From NCBI GenBank assembly GCA_023248635.1, contig JAHFED010000028.1, positions 1 to 64,000 on the forward strand: a DNA stretch of 64,000 bases, given 5' to 3'. How positions within the stretch are numbered: position 1 is the first letter of the stretch; each line of letters opens with the position of its first letter. Made by a program: the position numbers and the translations under genes. Below the pieces are notes generated by a model. It did no database searches. It was not told where the DNA came from and saw nothing but the letters and a program-made list of their open reading frames with translations. Shown in pieces: positions 15,449 to 22,695 of the stretch. This stretch comes from Myxococcales bacterium (lineage in GTDB: Bacteria; Myxococcota; UBA727; VGSZ01).

Positions 15449-17700
15449 TGCGCTGCGCAGTCGTTTTCGGCTGCACGCTCCTGCTGGCCGGCTGCATCAC
15501 CGATCGCGTACTCGTGCAGGAGGATCAGGGCCGCGTCGTCGTCGACGGCGACGTCGTCGTCCGCACCAAGCGCGAGATCGAGGCGCTGCGGGGTTTGCCC
15601 TTCACGCGCGACGTGCCGCTCGAGGTCATGACCGTCAAAGAGCTCGAGCAGTGGCTGAACCGTTATTATGATCACTATAAAATCGCCCTGAAGAAGCAGG
15701 ATTATTTCTACCATAAAATGGGAATCTTGCCCGCCAGCCGGGATTCGGCCTCGACGTGGAAGGGCTTTCTCGGCGGGTTCGCTGGTGGGGTGTACGACGA
15801 CGATCGTACGGCTTCAGATGGCACCAAAGGCTCCATGATCCTCGTGCAAGATTATGCATGGTGGTCGAAGGTGCAGCTCGACATGATCGGCGCGCTGACC
15901 GGCATGGACCTCGCGTACGAGGTCTTCCTGGCCCACGAGCTCACCCACGCATTGCAAGACCAGCACTTCGAGCTCGATCGCCTGCTCGACCAGAGTGGAT
16001 CCGGGCAGGGCTCCGACGACGACGTACGCATGGTGCACAAGACCCTGCTCGAGAGCGAGGGCAACGTGATCGGCATGGCCTACTTCGCGGGCATGCACCT
16101 CGACGACGTCGCTCAACGCAAGGCCTTCTTCGCCTTCCTTCGCTACAACAACCTCTTCAACGCGCCGCTGCTGACCCTGATCGCTGGCAAGACCCCGTCG
16201 TTTTTTTCCCGCCAGACTTTTGCCCAATACGAGCTCGGCCTCGATTGGGTCGAACAGCGCCTCGACGACGGGGAATGGCAGCAGAGGGTGGACGGCGTCG
16301 GCGGCGGGGCCATGGCCGAGCTGGGCCGCTCCTACGCGCGCCTGCCAGGAACGCCCGGCGCGTTGCCCGCCAGCACCGAGCAGCTGCTCTTTGCCGACAA
16401 GAGGCTCGATCCCCCTTTGCACCTGCCCGACCTCGACGTCGACGCCGACCTGCACTTGCCGCTGCTGCCCCACGCGCTGCACAACGGGGGCGACGTCTTT
16501 GGCGCTTTGGCTTTGAAGCAATGGATCGAAAAGCCCTTCGTGAGCGCCGACGCGGTGGCCCGGGGCTGGGGCGGCGACCGCTACGACGTCTTCGTCGACG
16601 ACGACGACAGCCCGGTGCTGCTCTGGCGTTTGCTCGGCGACAGTGACGACGACGCCGAGGAGATCCTGGTGGCCTTGCGCGAGCGTTTCCTGCGATCCCT
16701 GGCCGAAGAAGAGCCCGGTCAGCGCAGCGTCGTCGTCGTCGATGTCCCGGATCGCGTGCTGCTCTCTTTGCTGCCGAGCGCGCCGGGGGCCAAAGGCGTG
16801 CGCGTGACCCGCCCCGAGCGGTTGCTCTTGGAGCGCCGCGGATCCCGCGTCGTCGTCGTCAACGGCGCCTCCGCCGCCGTCGACCTCGAGGCTCTGGTCG
16901 ATCACCTCTTCGAGCAGACCCGAGCGATCGGCGCCGATGACGGCGACGTCAAGCGCCGAACCGCGGTGGCCGCCGGGTTGGAGCGCACCCTCGACCACGC
17001 CTTGGCGACGGCGCCGAAGGAAGAAGGCCTACAGCTCGGCGATCGCCTGGTGTTGCCTCGCCGCACCATGGCCCTGCGCATCGGCGTGGGCCAAGCCTCC
17101 TTCGACGATCCCGCCCTTGACGACGACGAATTCGCCTTTGCTGCGCCCGACATCGAGGCGCGTTGGGGGCTGCGCGAAAACATCGAGATCGCCTTGCCCG
17201 GCGCCCTGACCCTGCGCACCCAGCTCGGGCCGCTCCTGCTCTCGGCGGGCATTGCCCCCCGAGGGCTGCCGATCTTCGATCCCTTCGCGGGCGTCTGGAG
17301 CGGACGCTTGCTGACGACGGCGACGCTGCAAGCGCCCACCATCGCCCTCTCGCTGCAGGCCGAAGCTGCTCCGCAGTTTTCGCTGGCTCACCTCGACGGC
17401 GCCACCAATGATCTCGCGGTGCGCGCGGGTCTGGCGATGCGCCCTGTGCCCTGGCTGGTCTTGCAACCGGGCCTCAGCGTCGAAGACCACGACGTCGACG
17501 ATCAGGGCGTCGACGTTGTGCGCTTTGGGGGCGTGCTGCAACGGGGCTTCGTCGACGCACCCCTGATCGAGCTCGAGTTCCTCCCCGGCTTGATGGCTTA
17601 TCTGGCGTCGTCGGTGTCTTGTCGCAGGGACGACGGAAAATTCGGCGGCCTCGTGGTCGTCGAGCAACGCCACGCGCTCGGGCTGCTCCTCTATTTCTAG
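15448..17700 (+). CDS. Large lipoprotein with gluzincin-type HExxH motif
   Basis: The protein has 750 residues. The signal peptide ends in the lipobox LLAGC, with Cys16 as lipid attachment site. Near residue 163, AHELTHALQDQHFEL carries HELTH, the zinc-binding helix of gluzincin metallopeptidases. A downstream Glu in LESEGNVIGMAYF is a plausible third ligand. The middle part is mixed alpha/beta with many Asp/Val runs. The C-terminal 200 residues look like repeated beta strands (GLRENIEIALPGALTLRTQLG through LGLLLYF, ending in an aromatic) and could form a barrel or sheet at the outer membrane. Coupled by TGATG to the M16 pair, it is likely a third member of one envelope proteolysis system. 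No close family is recognised beyond the peptidase motif. Confidence 0.75.
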   Translation: MRCAVVFGCTLLLAGCITDRVLVQEDQGRVVVDGDVVVRTKREIEALRGLPFTRDVPLEVMTVKELEQWLNRYYDHYKIALKKQDYFYHKMGILPASRDSASTWKGFLGGFAGGVYDDDRTASDGTKGSMILVQDYAWWSKVQLDMIGALTGMDLAYEVFLAHELTHALQDQHFELDRLLDQSGSGQGSDDDVRMVHKTLLESEGNVIGMAYFAGMHLDDVAQRKAFFAFLRYNNLFNAPLLTLIAGKTPSFFSRQTFAQYELGLDWVEQRLDDGEWQQRVDGVGGGAMAELGRSYARLPGTPGALPASTEQLLFADKRLDPPLHLPDLDVDADLHLPLLPHALHNGGDVFGALALKQWIEKPFVSADAVARGWGGDRYDVFVDDDDSPVLLWRLLGDSDDDAEEILVALRERFLRSLAEEEPGQRSVVVVDVPDRVLLSLLPSAPGAKGVRVTRPERLLLERRGSRVVVVNGASAAVDLEALVDHLFEQTRAIGADDGDVKRRTAVAAGLERTLDHALATAPKEEGLQLGDRLVLPRRTMALRIGVGQASFDDPALDDDEFAFAAPDIEARWGLRENIEIALPGALTLRTQLGPLLLSAGIAPRGLPIFDPFAGVWSGRLLTTATLQAPTIALSLQAEAAPQFSLAHLDGATNDLAVRAGLAMRPVPWLVLQPGLSVEDHDVDDQGVDVVRFGGVLQRGFVDAPLIELEFLPGLMAYLASSVSCRRDDGKFGGLVVVEQRHALGLLLYF

Positions 17701-17790
17701 CCTCGCGCTCCTCCCCCCCTCCGCAGCGGCCAAGCTGTGGGGACGACGATGTCAAAGCCGCGCCCGTGAAGCTGGGCTCGGGGAGATGGC

Positions 17791-17830
17791 CAAAGCAGGA
17801 AGCACTCCGAGGGCGCAAAGCAGGAAGCAC
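17791..17830. repeat. Fragments of family A linker
   Basis: CAAAGCAGGAAGCAC occurs twice, with GGGCGCAAAGCAGGAAGCAC as the second copy. This is the linker and right arm of the 35-bp family A unit at 1-160. It lies in the gap after the protease operon, just left of the palindromic element. Confidence 0.6.
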
Positions 17831-17848
17831 CCCGCGGCGGGCCGACTC

Positions 17849-18214
17849 ATCCCCGATCTCGCTGAACTTCGTTCACCGAGGTCGGAGATGTTCTTCCTGG
17901 AGGGTCTGATGCAGACCCTCCCCACGCCGGCGAAGCCGGACGGTGGGGCCCCACCCAACTCCGCTTCGCGCGCGCTCCCCGCGCTTGAGCGAACTTCAAC
18001 TGGACTTGGGATCATCCCGCGTCCGCTTGATGTTCGACCGGAAAGACGCGGGATGATGCGCGTGAAGCGCGCCCGCGGAACGCGGAGTTGGTGGGGGGCC
18101 CCGCGTCCGGCTCCGCCGGCGCGGGGGAGGTCTGCACCAGACCTCCCAGAGGAGCATCCCCGACGGAGGATGAACGAGACCGCTCCGCGGTCGAAGTTCA
18201 GCGAGATCGGGGAT
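17849..18214. mobile_element. 366-bp palindromic element with 23-bp terminal inverted repeats
   Basis: The two ends, 17849-17871 (starting ATCCCCGATCTCGC) and 18192-18214, are perfect 23-bp inverted copies. Internally the left and right halves are imperfect reverse complements over much of their length. Examples are GGAGGGTCTG/CAGACCCTCC on the left against GGAGGTCTG/CAGACCTCC on the right, and a central stem TCATCCCGCGTC/GACGCGGGATGA around a loop of about 20 bases. The whole can fold as one long hairpin or cruciform. No protein fits inside. The right end touches the stop codon of the gene at 18214. A second, half-length copy is at 22463-22629. It looks like a non-autonomous, MITE- or RPE-like element; the mobiliser is unknown. 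Confidence 0.75.
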
Positions 18215-19407
18215 CAGAGAGACACGCCCGCAAGCGTGAGGTCGCCGTCGGCTTCGATCACCAGCGAGAAGGTGCCCAACGCCGGCCGCGCCGACGTCGG
18301 CCACACCGTGGGGCCGTCGCAGTCGCCGACGTCGTCGACCATGCCGGCCCCGGTGGCAAAAGCCGGGATGTCGAGCTCCTGCAAACGTTCGAGCACGGAG
18401 TCGTCGGGGTGACAAAAGGAGTTATCGGTGCCGACCGAGACGATGACGGCCCGTGGTTGCAAGGCCTGCAAGAAGCCCGGCGACGACGACGTTCGGGATC
18501 CGTGGTGGTTCAGGTGCACCACATCGACCGGCCCCGTGACCAAAGCGATGGCGGCTTCGATGTCGACGGTGTCAATGCCGCCGCCGGTGACGTCGCCACC
18601 GAGGAAGAGCTTGCGGCCGCCGAATTCCACGAGCAACGCCAGCGACATTTCATTGGGATCGTCGACGTCGGCAAAGAGACCGTTGCCGGCATCGCCGTCG
18701 CGCGCCAGCACCGTGATGGTCGCTCCACCAAAGGGCAGCACGGTGCCCACGGCCGGCTTGTCGAAGGGAGCCCCGCGCAACGCACGATAGGAGTCGCAGA
18801 GCTGGGAGTCGCAGACGTCGTCGTCGTGGCCAATCCAGCGCAGCGCGGGAACGATGTCGTCGTCGCTGCCCGCGCGGCCATCGGGACCGCGCAGCAAACC
18901 CACGATGCCCCCCAGGTGGTCGGCGTGGGTATGGCTCACCGCCACCATGTCGAGGCGCCCACCCACCGCATCGTCGACGAGCTGGCGCACCGCATCGGTT
19001 GCCTCGGGCGGTCCGCCGTCGAGCAGCAGGGTCGTGCCATCGGGGGCCACCAACAGGGTCGCGTCTCCCTGGCCGACGTCGACGAAGAAGGCCTCGAGCT
19101 GTCCGGCCAGCACCGTGAGCCCTCCGACCAGCCGGGCTTCACCAGCGGCGGTGACGGCGACGACGTCGTAGACGCCGCCTGGGGTGTTGTTGGGCAGCGC
19201 CGCCCGGGCGCTGGTCGGCGTGACGTCAGTCAGGGTGAGGCTGATGGAGCCAGCTCCTTCGAGGTGGAGCGCCAGAGTGTCGTCGAAGCCTTGGCCCTCG
19301 ACATTGACGACGCCACCGGCTGCGACTTGGGCTGGGTCCACCGCCAGAAGTGCCGGGCCGCTGCAGGCCGCCCCGCAGGCGAGGAGCAAGGGGATGAGCA
19401 GACGCAT
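18214..19407 (-). CDS. Lipoprotein with IPT/TIG-like and ComEC-like beta-lactamase-fold domains
   Basis: The protein has 397 residues. A signal peptide with lipobox-like LLLAC is at the N-terminus. Residues about 20-100 form a beta-rich IPT/TIG-like domain (VDPAQVAAGGVVNVEGQGF). From about 108 the metallo-beta-lactamase fold begins with FFVDVGQGDATLLVAPDG, followed by SHTHADHLGG (the HxHxDH zinc motif) and later VVHLNHHGSRTSSS. This VGQGDA...HxHADH...HHGS series is specific to the ComEC/Rec2 C-terminal hydrolase group. There is no membrane channel part, so the hydrolase is a free-standing, lipid-anchored protein, possibly a nuclease or phosphodiesterase. The stop codon TGA coincides with the edge of the palindromic element. 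It is divergent from the BNR/ComEA-like pair. Confidence 0.85.
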   Translation of the reverse strand: MRLLIPLLLACGAACSGPALLAVDPAQVAAGGVVNVEGQGFDDTLALHLEGAGSISLTLTDVTPTSARAALPNNTPGGVYDVVAVTAAGEARLVGGLTVLAGQLEAFFVDVGQGDATLLVAPDGTTLLLDGGPPEATDAVRQLVDDAVGGRLDMVAVSHTHADHLGGIVGLLRGPDGRAGSDDDIVPALRWIGHDDDVCDSQLCDSYRALRGAPFDKPAVGTVLPFGGATITVLARDGDAGNGLFADVDDPNEMSLALLVEFGGRKLFLGGDVTGGGIDTVDIEAAIALVTGPVDVVHLNHHGSRTSSSPGFLQALQPRAVIVSVGTDNSFCHPDDSVLERLQELDIPAFATGAGMVDDVGDCDGPTVWPTSARPALGTFSLVIEADGDLTLAGVSL

Positions 19408-19469
19408 GAAGGGAGCATGACAGGTCGCCGCCGTCGCCGGCGCAGCCTGGATCTGCTACCCCGCAGGCT

Positions 19470-21443
19470 GTGACGAGCGGACCTGAGGCAAGCAGACGAG
19501 GCCCGAGCACACGCTGGCTCCTGGTCCTCGCCATGGTGGGGTCGTCGCCGGCGCTGGCAGCTCCTGCTCGAGGTCCGGCCCACTGGGTCGAGAAGAACGA
19601 CGGCCTGCCCGAGGAAGCCATGACCGCCGTCGCCGTCGATCCCTTCGACGATCAGGTCGTATACGTCGGCCTCGATGGCTTCTTGTTCCGCTCCGACGAC
19701 GGCGGCGAGAGCTGGACCGCGGTGCTCTCTTTTCCGCGCGGTCTCATCGACGACGGCCTCTCCGAGAGCGTGGCCTCGACCTTGGACAGCAGCGATGCAA
19801 GCCCGGGCGCGCGCGTCGGCGCCAGCCTCGACGAAAGCGGCGACGACGGCGCCGACGACATCGACAACCCCGATGCCGATCCCGATGCCGACGACGTCAA
19901 CGCCGACGAGCTCAACACCGACGACGTCGACACCGCCGAAGACGACGGCGACCCCACCGCTGACGATCTGCCGCAGGGGTCGCGGCGCGGGGAGAACGCC
20001 GACGACGACACACCCGACGCCGCCGACGCCTCGGTGCCCAACCGCGTGTATGCCGGGGTGCGCTCCATCGTGTTCGTGCCGGGGCAGAAGGGCTCCTTCT
20101 ACGTCGCCACGCCGCGCGGTTTGTTTCGGACTCTCGACAGCGGCAAGACCTTCGCTGAGCTGCCGGTGCCGGGGGGAGCCGCTGAAAACGACGTGCGTGA
20201 CGTCGTCATCGATCCCATGGCGCCCAGTCGCCTCTTCATCGCCACCGCGGCCGGACTGTGGATCACGCCCGACGGCGGCGCGACCTTCGAGCAGGCCGCC
20301 GGACCAGGAGCCGCGGTGCCGACGGTGTGTCTGGCCATCCACCGCGTCGAGGACCAGACGTGGATCGTGCTCGGCACCGAAGCCGGCCTCTTTCGCTCCC
20401 GGGGCAACGGCGCGCCCGGCCGCCTGCAAGGCACAGAATTTACGGAATTGCTCTTGCACGGCACGAGCACCGCCCCGGTCATCCACGCCGTCGCCTGGGC
20501 CCGCGATGGCTCCATCCTCTACGCCGGCACCGGACGCGGCCTCTTCGCCGCCGAACGCAACGCGCCCATCCTCGAGCGCTACGACGGCATCCCTCCCGAT
20601 GCGCCGACGTCGATCAGCATCGATCCCAGCGAGCAGGGCGGGATCGCTGTGGCCCTGGCCCGCCGCAGCAACAGCGTGGTCTTCTCCGACGACACCGGCC
20701 TCACCCTCGTCGAAGTCGACCGCCTGCCGGCTCCCGCGGCCAACGCCCTCGCCCGGGAAAACAAAGATCCCCAGCGTCTGTGGGCCGCCACCGACCGAGG
20801 CCTCTTTCACCTCGAGAAGGGCACGGGCATCTCGGTCTCTGGCGACGGGCTCGCGGGTCTGCGCGATCGTTTTCGCAAAGAACCGCCCCTGCAAGACGTC
20901 GTCGCCACGGCTCTGCGGCGCCGCGGCCTAGGCCACGACGACGCGATGTGGACCCGGGTGCGGTGGGCCGCGATCCTCCCGCGCCTGCAGGTGCGCTTCG
21001 ACGGCCAGCAGAGCGACGGCGAGATCAGCAAGGACACTTTCTTCTTCGACGACGGCACCCTCGTCGACGACGGCACCCTGCTGGAAAACGGCTTGGTGAT
21101 TCTGACGCCGTCAGCCGCCGATCTGTGGCGCGTGACCGCGCTGCTGAGCTGGGATCTCGATCGTTTGATCTTGAACCCCGACGAAGCCTCGGTGTTTCGC
21201 TCCTATCCGGCCGCCATCGGCGCGGAGGACGCCCTCACCGATCGGGTGCGCGAGCTCTACGTCACGCGCCGGCGCCTGGTGGCCGACACCCAATTCGGCA
21301 CCGACAAGGCGAAGGGCAAGAAGGCCCTGGTCGACGACGTGCGCCAAGAGCTGAAGCTGCAAGAGATCGAGGCGACCCTGGCCTCCCTCGTGGGCAGCGA
21401 CGTCTTCCAAACACCTCACATCCCTCAGCAGGAGCAGCCATGA
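19470..21443 (+). CDS. Secreted BNR/Ycf48-like propeller protein with novel C-terminal domain
   Basis: The protein has 657 residues. GTG start at 19470; the signal peptide WLLVLAMVGSSPALAA follows a short basic stretch. Repeated blades of the type VYVGLDGFLFRSDDGGESW, VATPRGLFRTLDSGKTF and IATAAGLWITPDGGATF are Asp-box (BNR/sortilin/Ycf48) repeats, so residues about 38-470 should form a beta-propeller. The first two blades are separated by an Asp-rich insert (about 120-170, rich in DDVNADEL-type repeats). The last 150 residues are a different, partly helical domain (SWDLDRLILNPDEAS ... YVTRRRLVAD ... ELKLQEIEATL), which is repeated in the next gene. The stop overlaps the next start by ATGA. 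A role in assembly or adhesion at the cell surface is possible but not shown. Confidence 0.75.
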   Translation: MTSGPEASRRGPSTRWLLVLAMVGSSPALAAPARGPAHWVEKNDGLPEEAMTAVAVDPFDDQVVYVGLDGFLFRSDDGGESWTAVLSFPRGLIDDGLSESVASTLDSSDASPGARVGASLDESGDDGADDIDNPDADPDADDVNADELNTDDVDTAEDDGDPTADDLPQGSRRGENADDDTPDAADASVPNRVYAGVRSIVFVPGQKGSFYVATPRGLFRTLDSGKTFAELPVPGGAAENDVRDVVIDPMAPSRLFIATAAGLWITPDGGATFEQAAGPGAAVPTVCLAIHRVEDQTWIVLGTEAGLFRSRGNGAPGRLQGTEFTELLLHGTSTAPVIHAVAWARDGSILYAGTGRGLFAAERNAPILERYDGIPPDAPTSISIDPSEQGGIAVALARRSNSVVFSDDTGLTLVEVDRLPAPAANALARENKDPQRLWAATDRGLFHLEKGTGISVSGDGLAGLRDRFRKEPPLQDVVATALRRRGLGHDDAMWTRVRWAAILPRLQVRFDGQQSDGEISKDTFFFDDGTLVDDGTLLENGLVILTPSAADLWRVTALLSWDLDRLILNPDEASVFRSYPAAIGAEDALTDRVRELYVTRRRLVADTQFGTDKAKGKKALVDDVRQELKLQEIEATLASLVGSDVFQTPHIPQQEQP

Positions 21444-22282
21444 GAGCCTTCTTCGTCGTCGCCTTCGTCGTCGCCTTGGCAAGCAGCAGCCGGGCCCAAG
21501 ACGTCGTCGACGTGAACACCGCCACCCGCGAGCAGCTCGAAGCCCTCCCCGGTATCGGCGCAAAGACTGCCAGCGACATCATCCGCGAGCGCGAAGAAAA
21601 CGGACCCTACGGCAGCGTCGACGACCTCAACCGGGTGCCCTCGATGACGGCGGGCTTGCTGGCCAAGATGCGGCCGTTGGTGCGCGCGGGCACCAGCGAT
21701 CAGGTCGTCATCACCGAGGGCAAAGTCGTCGGCAACGAGAGCGTGCGCAAAGTGTTGCAGCGCTACGCCGGCGAGCCCACGGTGCGCGAGGTCCAGGCCG
21801 CCGCCGTCGAGTACTACCGCGTCGACCCCAGCCTCATCGATTCGTGGGCGACGCGGGCCCGCACCAATGCTCTGGCACCACAGTTTCAGGCGCGGGGTTG
21901 GGGCGAGGAGCGCAACGACATCCGCACCGTGAGCCAGACCGGCGAAAACGACATCATCTCCGACACCGACCGCAGCGCCGGGCGACTGCAGCTGCAGGCC
22001 ACCTGGGATCTCGATCGCCTGATCTTCGAGCCCCAAGAGATGAGCGTCGCCCGCGAAGGGGTGCGCATCGCCAACCTGCGCGACCGCGTCACCGACGAAG
22101 TCACCCGCCGCTATTTCGAGCGCCGCCGCTTGCAAATCGACGTCGAGCTCTCACCGCCCAACGACCTTGCTGACCGCGTGAAAAAAGAGCTGCGCTTGCA
22201 AGAGCTCACCGCCGACATCGACGCCGCCACCGGTGGTTGGTTCGGCGAGAAGCTCAAACACGGGGGCCGCTCGCCTTATTGA
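21440..22282 (+). CDS. Secreted ComEA-like helix-hairpin-helix protein with shared C-terminal domain
   Basis: The protein has 280 residues. Signal peptide FFVVAFVVALASSSRA. Residues about 21-80 are a ComEA-type double helix-hairpin-helix: VDVNTATREQLEALPGIGAK, then IIREREENGPYGSVDDLNRV. Such domains bind double-stranded DNA non-specifically in the periplasm. Residues about 135-275 align with the C-terminus of the preceding BNR protein: ATWDLDRLIFEPQEMSVARE, then RYFERRRLQID and KKELRLQELTADIDAATGG. GGAGCAGCC precedes the ATG, which overlaps the upstream TGA. The two are therefore made together and probably act together. The function of the shared domain is unknown. Confidence 0.8.
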   Translation: MRAFFVVAFVVALASSSRAQDVVDVNTATREQLEALPGIGAKTASDIIREREENGPYGSVDDLNRVPSMTAGLLAKMRPLVRAGTSDQVVITEGKVVGNESVRKVLQRYAGEPTVREVQAAAVEYYRVDPSLIDSWATRARTNALAPQFQARGWGEERNDIRTVSQTGENDIISDTDRSAGRLQLQATWDLDRLIFEPQEMSVAREGVRIANLRDRVTDEVTRRYFERRRLQIDVELSPPNDLADRVKKELRLQELTADIDAATGGWFGEKLKHGGRSPY

Positions 22283-22683
22283 GGCAAGCGGTACCAAACG
22301 CGAATGACAGGGGTGACCTGTGAGAGCGGCGTGGCGTCATAGCGCCAGCGAACACCGTCGACGGAATGCCCGCCGTTCATCGCCAGCGTTTCGACGTTCA
22401 CCACCTCGACCAGGGTCTCGTTCAACCAGGCGTTGGCGCGTCGGACCACGTCGATCGGCGACTCATCCCGCATCTGCTTGATGTTCGACCGGAAAGACGC
22501 GGAGAATGATGCGCGTGAAGCGCGCCCGCGGAACGCGGAGGGGAGGTCTGCACCAGACCTCCCAGAGGAGCATCCCCGAAGGAGATGAACGAGACCGCTC
22601 CGCGGTCGAAGTTCAGCGAGATCGGGGATCATGGGCGAGCAGCCCGTGGATTCCGGCACGAAGTCCTCGAAGCCGATGTTCAT
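22276..22683 (-). CDS. Small hypothetical protein interrupted in frame by a palindromic element
   Basis: The protein has 135 residues as read. ATG at 22683 is preceded by the strong site GAGGAGGAACC and starts 12 bp after the stop of the giant kinase gene, so it is the last gene of that unit. The first 17 residues (MNIGFEDFVPESTGCSP) and the last 60 or so (from SPIDVVRRANAWLNETLVEV through VIRVWYRLPQ) read like a normal small soluble protein. The 56 codons between them are the half copy of the palindromic element, rich in Arg and Ser (FRGRASRASFSASFRSN). The element adds no stop and keeps the frame, so a longer protein could still be made. Without it the product would have about 79 residues. 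The family is not recognised. Confidence 0.6.
   Translation of the reverse strand: MNIGFEDFVPESTGCSPMIPDLAELRPRSGLVHLLRGCSSGRSGADLPSAFRGRASRASFSASFRSNIKQMRDESPIDVVRRANAWLNETLVEVVNVETLAMNGGHSVDGVRWRYDATPLSQVTPVIRVWYRLPQ
22463..22629. mobile_element. Half copy of the palindromic element inside a gene
   Basis: About 167 bp match 18012-18214 at nearly every base from the central TCATCCCGC through the loop (TTGATGTTCGACCGGAAAGA) to the right terminus ATCGGGGAT. It lacks the left half and an internal stretch of roughly 37 bp. Substitutions are few. The hairpins GGAGGTCTGCACCAGACCTCC and GACCGCTCCGCGGTC are kept except for minor changes. It lies wholly within the reading frame at 22276-22683. Confidence 0.8.
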
Positions 22684-22695
22684 GGTTCCTCCTCG

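Noticed and set aside
18088-19473. Plus-strand frame of 461 codons
   Set aside because: Antisense to the MBL-fold lipoprotein gene, which has a lipobox and a clear motif series; the plus frame has none.
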